From Jatrophihabitans_A sp035248685 (GTDB taxonomy: Bacteria > Actinomycetota > Actinomycetes > Mycobacteriales > Jatrophihabitantaceae), in contig DATFHF010000081.1 in the NCBI GenBank assembly GCA_035248685.1, positions 1 to 64,000 of the forward strand: a stretch of DNA of 64,000 nucleotides, written 5' to 3'. Positions within the stretch are counted from its first letter, which is position 1. Each line of letters begins with the position of its first letter. The notes under the pieces are model-generated. The model had not been told where the DNA came from. It was given only the letters and a program-made list of their open reading frames with translations, and made no database searches. Below, piece by piece: positions 24,958 through 34,296 of the stretch. Made by a program: the position numbers and the translations under genes.

Positions 24958-26256
24958 TTACTCGACCGCCGGCCGCGCGGTCTGCCGCCATACCTGCCGT
25001 ACCGAGAACCAGGCCAGCCAGAGCAGCAGCGCGTTGCGCAGCGCCAGGTCCACTGCGACCAGGGGCATCAGCGAATGGGTCTTCAGCAGCGCGTTGTATC
25101 CGATCGGAAAGGTCAGTTGGGTGGCCACCGCGGTCACCATCAGCACCCGACCGAAGGTACGCACCGCGTTGTCGGCCGGCGCCCGGACCGCCAGCGCAGC
25201 GACCGGCCCGCCCAGCCACAGCAGGTACTGCGGGCTCAGCGTCTTGTTGGTGACGGTGACGATCAGCGCGGTGGCCAGGAACAGCCAACCGAGTGTCTCG
25301 GCCGACGGCCGGCCGACCCGAAGCGCGCGCAGCCAGAGCGACACCAGCAGCAGCCCGCCGAGCGCGGTGAGCACGGTGCTGACCGTGATCAGCAGCCGGC
25401 TGCCGGCCCCGAAGATTTCGAAGGCCTTGTACTTGGACACTCGGACTGTCCACACCCCGACCGGGTGGACCGCCCGGGCCAGCATCAACGGGGTGGCCGG
25501 CACCGACTCGATCTGCAACCCGCGCGCGGACTGCCAGTGCAGCGGCGACAGCGTCCGGCGCAGGCCGCCGAGTGCCAATGCCACGCCGCCGACCAGGATG
25601 CCGGTGCTGAGAAAGCCGGCGAGCACCGCCCGCCGGTCACCGCGCCGGATCAGGAAGGTCGGCAGCATCACCGCCGGCCACAACTTCAGTGCCGCGCCCA
25701 GCGCGGTCAGGCTGCCGGCCAGCGCGGGTCGACGGATCGCCGCCAGGACCGCGCCGCCGGCGAGCACGGCCGGCACCAGGTCGAACCGGAAGTAGGCCAG
25801 CGGCCCGAGCGCCGGGACGAACCACAGCCACAGGTTGGTCGCATCACCGCGCCGGCGGCCATCCCCGAACCACAGCAGGGCGGTGAATGCGGCATCGACG
25901 GCCAGCATCGACAGCGCGAACAGAAAGGTGAACGCCAACTGGTTGCCCACCGCAAGCAGGAACGGTGGCAGTAACACCAGCAGCACCGGCAGCGGGTATT
26001 CCTGAAGGGTGTTGTGCAATCCGGCGCCGTGGAACAGCTGGTGCAGGCTGGTGGCGTAGTAGGTCACATCGCCGGTGACGTCACTTTCGTGGGCGAACAC
26101 CATGATGGTCAGCACCAAGGCCCGGGACAGCACCCAGCGCAGCACGATCGCCGGCCGGCCCTCGGCGATGACGGAGGCGGGCAGCCCGAGCTGGGGTCGG
26201 GGCGTACCGAGCGCTCGAGGACGCAACGCCCGAGCCGGCGTGGTCGCGCTCGCCAT
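24958..26256 (-). CDS. multi-pass membrane protein, GT87-like glycosyltransferase
   Basis: 432 residues with roughly ten to twelve hydrophobic helices. An early acidic loop (HESDVTGDVTYY) and a P-loop-like EYPLPVLLVLLPP segment match GT-C (GT87 mannosyltransferase-like) proteins, in which the first-loop Asp is catalytic. Polyprenyl-phosphate-sugar dependent glycan synthesis is likely; acceptor unknown. ATG 26256 is preferred over TTG 26265. It ends 4 nt after the convergent pcrA stop and is an insertion relative to the mycobacterial order. Confidence 0.75.
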   Translation of the reverse strand: MASATTPARALRPRALGTPRPQLGLPASVIAEGRPAIVLRWVLSRALVLTIMVFAHESDVTGDVTYYATSLHQLFHGAGLHNTLQEYPLPVLLVLLPPFLLAVGNQLAFTFLFALSMLAVDAAFTALLWFGDGRRRGDATNLWLWFVPALGPLAYFRFDLVPAVLAGGAVLAAIRRPALAGSLTALGAALKLWPAVMLPTFLIRRGDRRAVLAGFLSTGILVGGVALALGGLRRTLSPLHWQSARGLQIESVPATPLMLARAVHPVGVWTVRVSKYKAFEIFGAGSRLLITVSTVLTALGGLLLVSLWLRALRVGRPSAETLGWLFLATALIVTVTNKTLSPQYLLWLGGPVAALAVRAPADNAVRTFGRVLMVTAVATQLTFPIGYNALLKTHSLMPLVAVDLALRNALLLWLAWFSVRQVWRQTARPAVE

Positions 26257-26367
26257 TTGTGTCAACCCCTGTCGGTCGGGATCGGCCCGCTGTCGGACCT
26301 ACCCGGCTCACCGGCCGGACCACGAGTATCGCTGATGGGTCGCCGCGTCGACTCGGCCGGGGACTCC

Positions 26368-27177
26368 TCAGGCGTCCGGGTTGTACGGGCCGACGTCGAT
26401 CCCGCGGTCCTTCAACCAGGGCACCGGGTCGATGTAGGGACCCATGTACCGGCCCTGCATGACCCCAAAGTGCAGGTGCGGTCCGGTGGATTGGCCGTTG
26501 TCACCGATGTCGGCGATGTGCTGGCCGGCCACCACGTGCTCGCCCACTGTCACGTAGTAGTGGTACATGTGGCCGTAGACGCTGCAGTCGCCGTTCGAGT
26601 GCCGGATCACCACCCACAGGCCGAAGCCGGCTGCCGGACCGGCGGCCACCACAACGCCGTCGCCGACCGCGACGATCGGTGAGCCCATCGGCCCGGCCAG
26701 GTCGATCCCGTCATGCATCACGCCCCAGCGCATGCAGAAGCAGGACGACTCCCCGCCGGCGCTGGGCCGCATCCAGGTGCCCGGGATGATCTTGCCGGGA
26801 ATGACGGCCGGCAAACCCGGACGGGCTTGCAGGGTGTAGGCGCCGGCAGCCTGGTAACCGCTGGCCAGCCGGCTCGACCGGGACACCCGCTGGCTGCCGG
26901 CGGTCAGCATGCTGGCCTGGTTGCCGGAGGCGAGCGCGCTCAGATCCACGCCCTGCACGTCGGCCGCGCCCCGGTTCAGGGCATCGGCCTGGCCGACCCC
27001 GTGCAGCAGATGCATCGAGTCCAGACCGGTGACCGCGCACACCGTGAGCACGAGCATCGCGGCGGGGACGGCGTGGCTACGGCGCCAAAGCGGACGGGGA
27101 GCGGCGTGACGGCCACGGGGCGGAGGAGGTGGTGGGGCTACCGGCGGCGCCGGTGGTGGGGCGCTATGACGACCCAC
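26368..27177 (-). CDS. M23 family metallopeptidase
   Basis: 269 residues. A Pro-rich cytoplasmic start (PPPAPPVAPPPPPPRG) is followed by a membrane anchor (AMLVLTVCAVTGL), so the peptidase domain faces the wall. LytM/M23 zinc ligands are the H..D pair in MHDGIDLAGP and the HLHFGV motif near the end; the second catalytic His is in SVYGHMYHY. Likely peptidoglycan endopeptidase or amidase activator. Same position as mycobacterial Rv0950c. Confidence 0.92.
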   Translation of the reverse strand: MGRHSAPPPAPPVAPPPPPPRGRHAAPRPLWRRSHAVPAAMLVLTVCAVTGLDSMHLLHGVGQADALNRGAADVQGVDLSALASGNQASMLTAGSQRVSRSSRLASGYQAAGAYTLQARPGLPAVIPGKIIPGTWMRPSAGGESSCFCMRWGVMHDGIDLAGPMGSPIVAVGDGVVVAAGPAAGFGLWVVIRHSNGDCSVYGHMYHYYVTVGEHVVAGQHIADIGDNGQSTGPHLHFGVMQGRYMGPYIDPVPWLKDRGIDVGPYNPDA

Positions 27178-27326
27178 TCAAGCCCCCTACCGTTCTGGTT
27201 GACGGATGGTCTGTGCTGACAGTTACGCGAGATTTAATACCTTGCTGGTTGCGGTGATGCAGAACCGTAACGTACCGGTTCCACTCGGAGCAACTTGCTG
27301 GCGGGTTTGTCCGGATTATTTTTCCC

Positions 27327-28181
27327 TTACCCGTTCAGCGCGAACTCCACCGGCTCGACGACCGCAGGCTGATCGGCCAGCGCCGCCGCGACGGCATGCA
27401 CCACGGTGCTATTCACCAGCAGCGCCAGGTGACCGACGCCGTGCACCGGCACCCGGCTCACGATGAGGTCCGGGTGCTCCAACCGCGCACTGCGATTGGG
27501 CAGCACCACCTCGTCCCGGTTGGAGTACACCGCCACGAACCGGGCCCGGCAGTCGGCGGCCCGAGCCAGCTCGCGCATCAGGTCGGAGTTCGGCCGCAGC
27601 TGTCGGCAGACCGGCAGCGGTGCCAGCCGGGCCAGCTGGGTGCCGGCGTGCGGCGAGCCCAACGTGACCAGGGTGTGTACCCGCTCATCGCCGCCGAGGC
27701 ACTGCACGTAGTAGCGGGCGATGATGCCGCCGAGTGAGTGCCCGACAACGAACACCTGCTCATAGCCGGCCTGTTGGCACACCCGCTCCACCTGCCCGGC
27801 CAGGTCGGCGGCCGCCTTGCGGATGTCGGAGGTCAGCGGCGAGTAGTTGACGGTGGTGATCCGGCCGTAGCCACGACGACGCAAGGTGCGGCGCAGGATC
27901 GAGAAGGCCGACCGGTTGTCGCCGATGCCGTGCACCAGCAGGATCGGCCGGCCGGCGGCATTGATGTCGCCGGTGATCAGGCCGCGGGTCAACGGCGACA
28001 GGGTGTCCAGCCGGTAGCGCGGGTCGTCCAGCGCGACCTGTTCGGACAGCAGCCCGACCGGATAGGTCACCGCGTGCGCGGTCAACCAGGCCAGCTCCTG
28101 ACCGGCCGCCGCGACCGCGCCGAGCACCGTGCCGGAGGTAATGCGCAGCCGGGCCGCCATCGCACCGACCACCGAACCCAT
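27327..28181 (-). CDS. triacylglycerol lipase-like alpha/beta hydrolase
   Basis: 284 residues with the lipase pattern: oxyanion segment ILLVHGIGDNRSAF, nucleophile elbow VGHSLGG, then LGSPHAGTQLARL, Asp in VAVYSNRDEVVLP and His in VPVHGVGHLALL. The N-terminal ~50 residues are helical, with no clear Sec signal. Resembles Streptomyces-type secreted lipases/esterases. Independent of the sucCD operon, from which it diverges. Confidence 0.88.
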   Translation of the reverse strand: MGSVVGAMAARLRITSGTVLGAVAAAGQELAWLTAHAVTYPVGLLSEQVALDDPRYRLDTLSPLTRGLITGDINAAGRPILLVHGIGDNRSAFSILRRTLRRRGYGRITTVNYSPLTSDIRKAAADLAGQVERVCQQAGYEQVFVVGHSLGGIIARYYVQCLGGDERVHTLVTLGSPHAGTQLARLAPLPVCRQLRPNSDLMRELARAADCRARFVAVYSNRDEVVLPNRSARLEHPDLIVSRVPVHGVGHLALLVNSTVVHAVAAALADQPAVVEPVEFALNG

Positions 28182-28387
28182 GCGCGTCCTGGAACCCTTC
28201 CGTCACGTTGCCCCGCCACCCACTGTGGCACAACCCGGACCGCTGGGTCCGGCGATCGTGTGGCATGGCGAACATCCGGCCAGCTCCCACCGAAGCCGCG
28301 TAGGCCGGGGGACTAGCCTGGCTTGGGCAGAAACCAGCTGCCGGCCCGTCCGACATTTGCGGCGTCTCACAGGTAAGGAAGCGATCC

Positions 28388-29584
28388 GTGGATCTGTTCG
28401 AGTACCAGGCCAAGCAGTTGTTCGCCGCCCACGGTGTCCCGGTCAGCTTGGGCGAGGTTGCCGACACCGCCGAGCAGGCTAAGGCGATCGCCGAACGGAT
28501 CGGCGGGGTCGTGGTGGTGAAGGCCCAGGTCAAGGTCGGTGGTCGCGGCAAGGCCGGCGGCGTGAAGGTGGCCCGTACCCCGGAAGACGCCTTCGAGGCG
28601 GCTCAGGCCATCCTCGGCATGGACATCAAGGGCCACACCGTGCATCGGGTGCTGGTCGACCCGGGAGCCAACATCCAGGCGGAGTACTACTTCTCCTTCC
28701 TGCTCGACCGAGCCAACCGAACCTTCCTGGCGATGGCCTCGGCCGAAGGTGGCATGGAGATCGAGCAGCTGGCCGTCGAGCGGCCAGACGCGCTGGCCCG
28801 GGTGCCGGTCGATGCGGGAGTCGGGGTGGACGCCGAGACGGCCCGGACGATCCTGACCCAGGCCAACTTCCCGGCCGAGCTGATCGACGACACCGCCGAG
28901 ACGGTGGTCAAGCTGTGGGAGGTGTTCGTCCAGCAGGACGCCACCCTGGTCGAGATCAACCCGCTCGCGCTGGTCGGCACCTCGAACGGCGGTAGCACGG
29001 TACTGGCCTTGGACGGCAAGGTGTCCCTGGATGACAACGCCGACTTTCGGCAGGCCGGCAACGCCGACCTGGAGGATGTGGCGGCCGCCGATCCGCTGGA
29101 GGCCAAGGCCAAGGCCAAGCACCTCAACTACGTCAAGTTGGACGGCGAGGTCGGCATCATCGGCAACGGCGCCGGCCTGGTCATGTCGACGCTGGACGTG
29201 GTCGCCTACGCAGGTGAGCAGCGTTCCCCAGGGGGAGGGCATAGCGTCAAGCCGGCGAACTTCCTCGACATCGGCGGCGGTGCCTCGGCCGAGGTGATGG
29301 CCAACGGGCTGGAGATCGTGCTCGGTGACGCCAGCGTCCGGTCGGTGTTCGTCAACGTCTTCGGCGGCATTACTGCTTGCGACGAGGTGGCCAACGGCAT
29401 CGTCACCGCACTGTCCATGCTCGGCGCGTCGGCCACCAAGCCGTTGGTGGTCCGGCTGGACGGAAATAACGTCGAGGAAGGTAGGCGGATCCTGCAGAAC
29501 GCGGCGCATCCACTGGTCACCCTCGCCGACACCATGGACGACGGCGCCGCCAAGGCTGCCGAACTAGCGAACGCGGGAGTCTGA
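28388..29584 (+). CDS. sucC: succinyl-CoA synthetase, beta subunit (ADP-forming)
   Basis: A 398-residue ATP-grasp subunit of TCA-cycle succinyl-CoA ligase. N-terminal LFEYQAKQLFAAHGVPV, nucleotide-binding KAQVKVGGRGKAGGVK, EINPLAL and the C-terminal NFLDIGGGAS and VNVFGGI are standard. Compared with the mycobacterial protein there is a ~5-residue insertion (SPGGG) between AYAGE and VKPANF at 29211-29250. GTG start. sucD follows 2 nt later; the pair forms an operon. Confidence 0.96.
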   Translation: MDLFEYQAKQLFAAHGVPVSLGEVADTAEQAKAIAERIGGVVVVKAQVKVGGRGKAGGVKVARTPEDAFEAAQAILGMDIKGHTVHRVLVDPGANIQAEYYFSFLLDRANRTFLAMASAEGGMEIEQLAVERPDALARVPVDAGVGVDAETARTILTQANFPAELIDDTAETVVKLWEVFVQQDATLVEINPLALVGTSNGGSTVLALDGKVSLDDNADFRQAGNADLEDVAAADPLEAKAKAKHLNYVKLDGEVGIIGNGAGLVMSTLDVVAYAGEQRSPGGGHSVKPANFLDIGGGASAEVMANGLEIVLGDASVRSVFVNVFGGITACDEVANGIVTALSMLGASATKPLVVRLDGNNVEEGRRILQNAAHPLVTLADTMDDGAAKAAELANAGV

Positions 29585-29586
29585 CG

Positions 29587-30471
29587 ATGGCCATCTTCCT
29601 GACCGCCGAATCCCGGGTCATCATCCAGGGCATGACCGGCTCCGAGGGCATGAAGCACACCCGTCGGATGCTCGCCAGCGGCACCAATATCGTCGGCGGG
29701 GTCAATCCCCGCAAGGCCGGCGAGATGGTGGACGTGGACGGCACCGACGTCCCGGTTTTCGGCTCGGTCGTCGACGCGATGGCCAAGACCGGTGCCGACG
29801 TGACCGTGCTGTTCGTCCCACCGCGGTTTACCAAGGACGCGATGATCGAAGCCATCGACGCCGGCATCGGTCTGTGCGTGGTCATCACCGAAGGCGTTCC
29901 GGTGCACGACTCGACCACGGCCTGGGCCTACAACCTCTCGCACGGCGGCAAGACTCGGATCATCGGCCCGAACTGTCCCGGCCTGATCAGCCCCGGCAAG
30001 TCCAACGCCGGCATCATCCCGGCCGACATCACCGGACCCGGCCCGATCGGCCTGGTGTCCAAGTCCGGCACGCTGACCTACCAGATGATGTTCGAACTGC
30101 GCGACCTCGGTTTCTCCTCCGCGGTCGGCATCGGCGGCGACCCGGTCATCGGCACCACCCACATCGACTGCCTGCAAGCGTTCGAGGACGACCCGGACAC
30201 CGCGGCCATCGTGATGATCGGTGAGATCGGCGGCGACGCCGAGGAGCGGGCAGCGGCCTACATCACCGAGCACGTCAGCAAGCCGGTGGTCGGCTACGTC
30301 GCCGGCTTCACCGCGCCGGAAGGCAAGACCATGGGGCATGCCGGTGCCATCGTCAGCGGCTCGTCCGGAACCGCGCAGGCGAAGAAGGAAGCGTTGGAGG
30401 CGGCCGGCGTGAAGGTCGGCAAAACCCCCAGCGAGACGGCACGGTTGATGCGGGAACTGCTGGGCGGCTAA
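29587..30471 (+). CDS. sucD: succinyl-CoA synthetase, alpha subunit
   Basis: 294 residues. It contains the CoA-binding fold (VIIQGMTGSEGMKHTRRM), the phospho-histidine loop in MGHAGAIVSGSSGTA and the switch GEIGGDAEE. Forms the heterodimer or tetramer with SucC to make ATP and succinate from succinyl-CoA. ATG 2 nt after the sucC stop. Confidence 0.97.
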   Translation: MAIFLTAESRVIIQGMTGSEGMKHTRRMLASGTNIVGGVNPRKAGEMVDVDGTDVPVFGSVVDAMAKTGADVTVLFVPPRFTKDAMIEAIDAGIGLCVVITEGVPVHDSTTAWAYNLSHGGKTRIIGPNCPGLISPGKSNAGIIPADITGPGPIGLVSKSGTLTYQMMFELRDLGFSSAVGIGGDPVIGTTHIDCLQAFEDDPDTAAIVMIGEIGGDAEERAAAYITEHVSKPVVGYVAGFTAPEGKTMGHAGAIVSGSSGTAQAKKEALEAAGVKVGKTPSETARLMRELLGG

Positions 30472-30611
30472 CCGGGCCGAGCCCAAGGCGTCTATTCGAC
30501 GTCGGATACCGCGCGTCCATCTGGTCCGTCCGCCCGCCGGGGTATAGCTTATCTACGCGTTGATACACCAATGAATTTGCTATGAAACCTACCCAAATGC
30601 GGGAGAGTGAC

Positions 30612-31334
30612 ATGACCGAATTCACCGGGGACCCGGCAGAGCGCAGCGGCCAACCAGAATATGGCGCACCGCCAGTGCCACCAGCGGTACCGCCGCCAGG
30701 CTCCGGCTACCCGCCGGCACAGGGCGACTACGCGGCCCCACCAGCCGGCTATGCACAGACGCCGCCCGACCCGGCGGCCGCTGGCTATGCGCCGACGCCA
30801 GCGGCGGCTGGCAGCGGCCGGGGGTATGGCGGCTTCGACCCGAAAAACCTCCAGGGCTTTGACCCGAAGTCCGTCAACCCGCTGGACTGGGGCATCATCG
30901 CCGCCGGCGTGGTGGCGTTCATCTTCTCGTTGTTTGCCTTCTACAGCTACTCGGTCTCCATCTCGATCGCTGGGTTTTCCACCGGCAAGAGAACGGCTCA
31001 CTGGAGCGCCTGGCACGGCTTCTTCGGCTGGTTCGCGGTGTTGCTGGTGCTGGTGGCCGCGATCCTGCTCGCAGCCGAGCTGATCGCCAGGATGACGCTG
31101 CCGTTCCCGGTACGCACCGTCGTGCTCGGGTTGTTCGTCATCGCCCTGATCTGCCTGCTGCTCGCGCTGTTCGTGATCCCCGGCAACACCGGCGGTGCCT
31201 CCGCGTTCGGGGTGAACGTTGACAAGGGTCACGGTTTCGGCTACTGGATCACCCTGATCGCGGTGATCGTCGGCACCGCCCTGGCCGGCAAGCGCTTCAT
31301 GGACACCGGCGGCAAGCTACCCGGCCGTACCTGA
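30612..31334 (+). CDS. DUF5336-like membrane protein (Rv0954-type)
   Basis: 240 residues. The N-terminal ~75 are Pro/Ala/Tyr-rich and probably cytoplasmic. Then FDPKNLQGFDPKSVNPLDWG leads into four membrane helices. Position after sucD matches mycobacterial Rv0954, a membrane protein linked to the cell-division machinery; that role is carried over by synteny only. GGGAG precedes ATG 30612, which is preferred over an upstream in-frame ATG at 30582. Confidence 0.78.
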   Translation: MTEFTGDPAERSGQPEYGAPPVPPAVPPPGSGYPPAQGDYAAPPAGYAQTPPDPAAAGYAPTPAAAGSGRGYGGFDPKNLQGFDPKSVNPLDWGIIAAGVVAFIFSLFAFYSYSVSISIAGFSTGKRTAHWSAWHGFFGWFAVLLVLVAAILLAAELIARMTLPFPVRTVVLGLFVIALICLLLALFVIPGNTGGASAFGVNVDKGHGFGYWITLIAVIVGTALAGKRFMDTGGKLPGRT

Positions 31335-31379
31335 CGCCACGGACGGTAGTCACTGATTCATCTCAACTAGATTCGAGGG

Positions 31380-32189
31380 ATGAGTCAGCTCGAGGAGATG
31401 GCGGCCGGCACGCTGATCCGGGCCCGGCCGTGGGACGTGATCGGTGCCGGGCTGGCCGTCCCGATGGTGCTCTGGGGATTCCTCGGCTGGTTCGGCACGG
31501 TCGGTGACGCGGCCGGCGGCCAGCCGGGGTTCTTCAGCGGTACCGGGGCCTCCGGCATCGGCCTGGTGCTCGCCGCCGCCGCGATCGCCCTGAACCAACT
31601 GCTGGAGGGCCGCCCGCATCAGCGGACCAGCCCGCCGATCGCCGCGCTGCTCGCCGGCGCGGCGTCGGTCGTGGTGCTCGGTGGGATGATCGCAAAACCG
31701 GACAGCGCCACCATCCAGGCCGGTTCGGTGGCCGGCCTGCTCACCGCGCTCAGCCAGGTGGGCGCGCTGCTGCTGGGCTGGTTGCGCGGCAGCGAGAAAT
31801 CGTTGAAGGCGGCCAACGTCCGGGCGGTACAAGCCCAGCAGGCCGCCGCCGACCTGGCCGCCGCGCAGCTCAGCTCGTCGCCGTACCAGGGCTACCCGCC
31901 GCCGTATCGGGCAGCCGGGTACGGCGGTTATCCGCAGGCGCCCCCGCCGCATTACCCGGCCGCCCAGTACCCACCCTCGCCGTACCCGACTGCGTCCTAC
32001 CCATCAGCGCAGTACCCGCTGTCGTCGTATCCGCCGCCGGGCCAGCAGTATCCTTCTCAGCCCGCCGGACAATACCCTTATCCGTACAACCAAATCCCTA
32101 CCGCGCAGTACCCGCCGGCTCACTATCCGGGCCAGCCGCCGCCGGGGCCACCTGGTCAGCGGCCGCCGGGTCAGCCGTCCGGCCGGTAG
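31380..32189 (+). CDS. DUF5336-like membrane protein with Pro/Tyr-rich tail
   Basis: 269 residues. Four hydrophobic helices in the first ~140 residues (MVLWGFLGWFGTVG ... GLVLAAAAIAL ... AALLAGAASVVVL ... SQVGALLLGWL) are followed by a ~125-residue tail dominated by QYPP/SYP/HYP repeats. The tail is probably disordered and cytoplasmic. Same general design as the preceding gene but with the disordered part at the opposite end, suggesting an ancient duplication or shared partner. Function unknown. Confidence 0.78.
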   Translation: MSQLEEMAAGTLIRARPWDVIGAGLAVPMVLWGFLGWFGTVGDAAGGQPGFFSGTGASGIGLVLAAAAIALNQLLEGRPHQRTSPPIAALLAGAASVVVLGGMIAKPDSATIQAGSVAGLLTALSQVGALLLGWLRGSEKSLKAANVRAVQAQQAAADLAAAQLSSSPYQGYPPPYRAAGYGGYPQAPPPHYPAAQYPPSPYPTASYPSAQYPLSSYPPPGQQYPSQPAGQYPYPYNQIPTAQYPPAHYPGQPPPGPPGQRPPGQPSGR

Positions 32190-32208
32190 GGCTGACCCCG
32201 CCGCAGCC

Positions 32209-32312
32209 GATGTGTCCCGCAATATGTGCGCTATAGCGCACGCCAGCGGGGACAGATCGGCGCGGCTGGCATCTCGGCGCGTTTGTTATGCAATATGCCG
32301 GTCATAGCGCAC
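32209..32312. repeat. palindromic intergenic repeats, family A copies 2 and 3
   Basis: GATGTGTCCCGC (32209-32220) and GCGGGGACAGATC (32246-32258) flank a perfect 16-bp palindrome GTGCGCTATAGCGCAC (32226-32241). A second partial unit (GCAATATGCCGGTCATAGCGCAC, ~32290-32312) is the reverse complement of the centre of the 12268-12317 element. The 232-bp gap otherwise shows nothing but the upstream region of the next gene. Confidence 0.7.
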
Positions 32313-32421
32313 GTCCGGTCTAACAATCGGCGCGCCGGCCGGTGCTGGTCCCTGGCGCGGCCGGTGCTCACCCCCGGCGCGCCTGGCTACGGATGCCGGC
32401 CGGCTTTGCGAGCCTGGACCG

Positions 32422-33657
32422 ATGCACCCGGACGACGAGCTGCCCGCCGGCTGGCTGACCCAGTTCCGGCGCGGCCTGTTCTCCGGAGCCGGCCTGCTGC
32501 TGCTGGGTACCGCGCTGTGCACCGTCCCGGCGTTCCTGGTGTGGTTGGTACCCGGTGCCGACACCAGTCCGGCCAGCAGTGCGGTCAAGGCCGGAGCGTT
32601 GCTGGCGCTGTCGGCCCCGCACGGTGGGCTGGTACTGGACGGGACCCCGGTCACGCTGACGCCGCTGCTGCTCACCGTCGGCCTGGCCTGGTTGGTGGTC
32701 GGCCAGGCTCGTCGGACCAGGTCCTGGTCGGCGGTACTCGGGTTGGCCGCCGGGTACGGCATCGCGGCCGGCCTGGTCGCCGATTGGGCCCGCCTCGGCT
32801 CGACCCGGGCGCCGGTGCTGAACAGTGCGCTCGCCGGCTGGCTATTCGTGGCGGCGGTCGGGCTGTCGGTCCGCACCGCTGAGGTGGCCTGGCCACGGCT
32901 GCCCGAACGAGCTCGGCGGGTGTGCCGGGCCGCCGGCCTGGCCACCGCCTGTTACCTGGCCGCCGGTGCGCTGCTGGCGGCCGGTATGCTCGCCCTGCAC
33001 TTTCAGGACGCGCTTGCCGTCCAACGCCAGTTGGCGACCGGAGCCGCCGGGCTGCCGGTGGCACTGCTGGGGTTGGCCGCCACCGGCAACGCGGTGCTTG
33101 CCGGCGTCGGTTACCTGACCGGGCCCGGCTTCACGGTCGGCGCCCATACCTCGGTGTCGGTGATCGCGGTGAACCACGGGGCGCTGCCGGCGTTCCCGCT
33201 GCTGGCCGCGGTGCCCAGCGGCGCACCGGCCACCGTACCGGGACTGCTGGCGGTACTGACTCTGGCGCTAGCGGTGGGCTGGGCGGTACAGCGGGTGCTG
33301 GCACCGGCCGAGTCCTGGCTGCCCCGGCTGGTCGATGCCGCGGTGACCGCGGCGCTGACCGGGACGGCACTGGCCGTGCTGAGCGCGCTCGGCTCGGGCA
33401 GCCTCGGGTCGGGTGCGCTGAGCGCGGTGGGTGAGCGGTGGTGGGCGGTCGGCGGCTCGTCCCTGCTGGTGGTGTTGTGCGGGGCGGCCGGTTGGCTGGC
33501 GGTCGAGCTGGTGCGCGGCAAGCCGGTGGTCGCGGTGCTGAGCAAGGTGTATCCGCTGCCGGCGCCGGCCGACCGAACCGCGGGTACCCGGACGGCCACT
33601 GCCGCTGGTGATCAAACGCCGGACGCTGCCGTCCAGCGCAGCCGCAACGCCGGCTGA
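32422..33657 (+). CDS. DUF6350 membrane protein (PerM-like)
   Basis: 411 residues with about ten membrane helices and few charged residues, starting with FRRGLFSGAGLLLLGTALC. It occupies the same slot as mycobacterial PerM (Rv0955), which supports cell division under stress by stabilising the divisome (family knowledge). Low sequence complexity limits direct comparison; assignment combines topology and synteny. Followed by purN, as in mycobacteria. Confidence 0.82.
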   Translation: MHPDDELPAGWLTQFRRGLFSGAGLLLLGTALCTVPAFLVWLVPGADTSPASSAVKAGALLALSAPHGGLVLDGTPVTLTPLLLTVGLAWLVVGQARRTRSWSAVLGLAAGYGIAAGLVADWARLGSTRAPVLNSALAGWLFVAAVGLSVRTAEVAWPRLPERARRVCRAAGLATACYLAAGALLAAGMLALHFQDALAVQRQLATGAAGLPVALLGLAATGNAVLAGVGYLTGPGFTVGAHTSVSVIAVNHGALPAFPLLAAVPSGAPATVPGLLAVLTLALAVGWAVQRVLAPAESWLPRLVDAAVTAALTGTALAVLSALGSGSLGSGALSAVGERWWAVGGSSLLVVLCGAAGWLAVELVRGKPVVAVLSKVYPLPAPADRTAGTRTATAAGDQTPDAAVQRSRNAG

Positions 33658-33720
33658 ACTCCACTCCAGCCCCGCGACTAGCGGAACGAGGCCCTGCCCG
33701 CGCCCAGTAGGGTAGGCGCC

Positions 33721-34296
33721 GTGACCGCCCGGCTGATCGTCCTCGCCTCCGGTTCGGGCACCACGCTGGAGGCCGTCGTGCAAGCCGTCGCGGCCGCCGA
33801 CTTCGATGCCGAGGTGGTGGCGGCCGGCACCGACCGTCCCGGCTGCCTGGCCATGAAACGCGCCGCCGAGGCCGGCATCGAGACCTTCACAGTCAGCTTC
33901 GCCGACTACTCCGATCGCGCCGACTGGGACAGAGCGCTGGCTCGGACGATGGCCGACTACCGTCCCGATCTGGTGGTGCTGGCCGGCTTCATGCGGCTGC
34001 TCGCGGCCGACACCGTGAACCGGTTCACCATCGTGAACACCCATCCGTCGCTGCTGCCGTCCTTTCCAGGCGCGCACGCCATCCCGGACGCGCTGGCACA
34101 CGGCGTAAAGCTCACCGGCGTCACCGTGCACCGGGTCGACGCCGGCCTGGACACCGGCCCGATCCTGGCGCAGGCCGCCGTTCCGGTCTATGCAGACGAC
34201 ACCGAGGACAGCCTGCGCGACCGGATCCAGCAGGTGGAAAAACCCTTATACATTCAGACGATTCGACAACTGTGCCACGGTAGGAGTGCGGTCTGA
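33721..34296 (+). CDS. purN: phosphoribosylglycinamide formyltransferase
   Basis: 191 residues. Transfers formyl from 10-formyl-THF to GAR in purine synthesis. LASGSGTTLEA binds phosphate. The catalytic Asn/His are in IVNTHPSLLPSFPG and the Asp in HRVDAGLDTGPIL. GTG start. The TGA stop shares its last base with the purH ATG (34296), so translation is coupled. Confidence 0.96.
   Translation: MTARLIVLASGSGTTLEAVVQAVAAADFDAEVVAAGTDRPGCLAMKRAAEAGIETFTVSFADYSDRADWDRALARTMADYRPDLVVLAGFMRLLAADTVNRFTIVNTHPSLLPSFPGAHAIPDALAHGVKLTGVTVHRVDAGLDTGPILAQAAVPVYADDTEDSLRDRIQQVEKPLYIQTIRQLCHGRSAV

Noticed and set aside
27222..27271. GTTAC (27222) and GTAAC (27267) as an MtrA-type site in front of the M23 peptidase
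   Set aside because: The two 5-mers are ~45 bp apart in inverted orientation, unlike the tight spacing of known MtrA sites; expected by chance.
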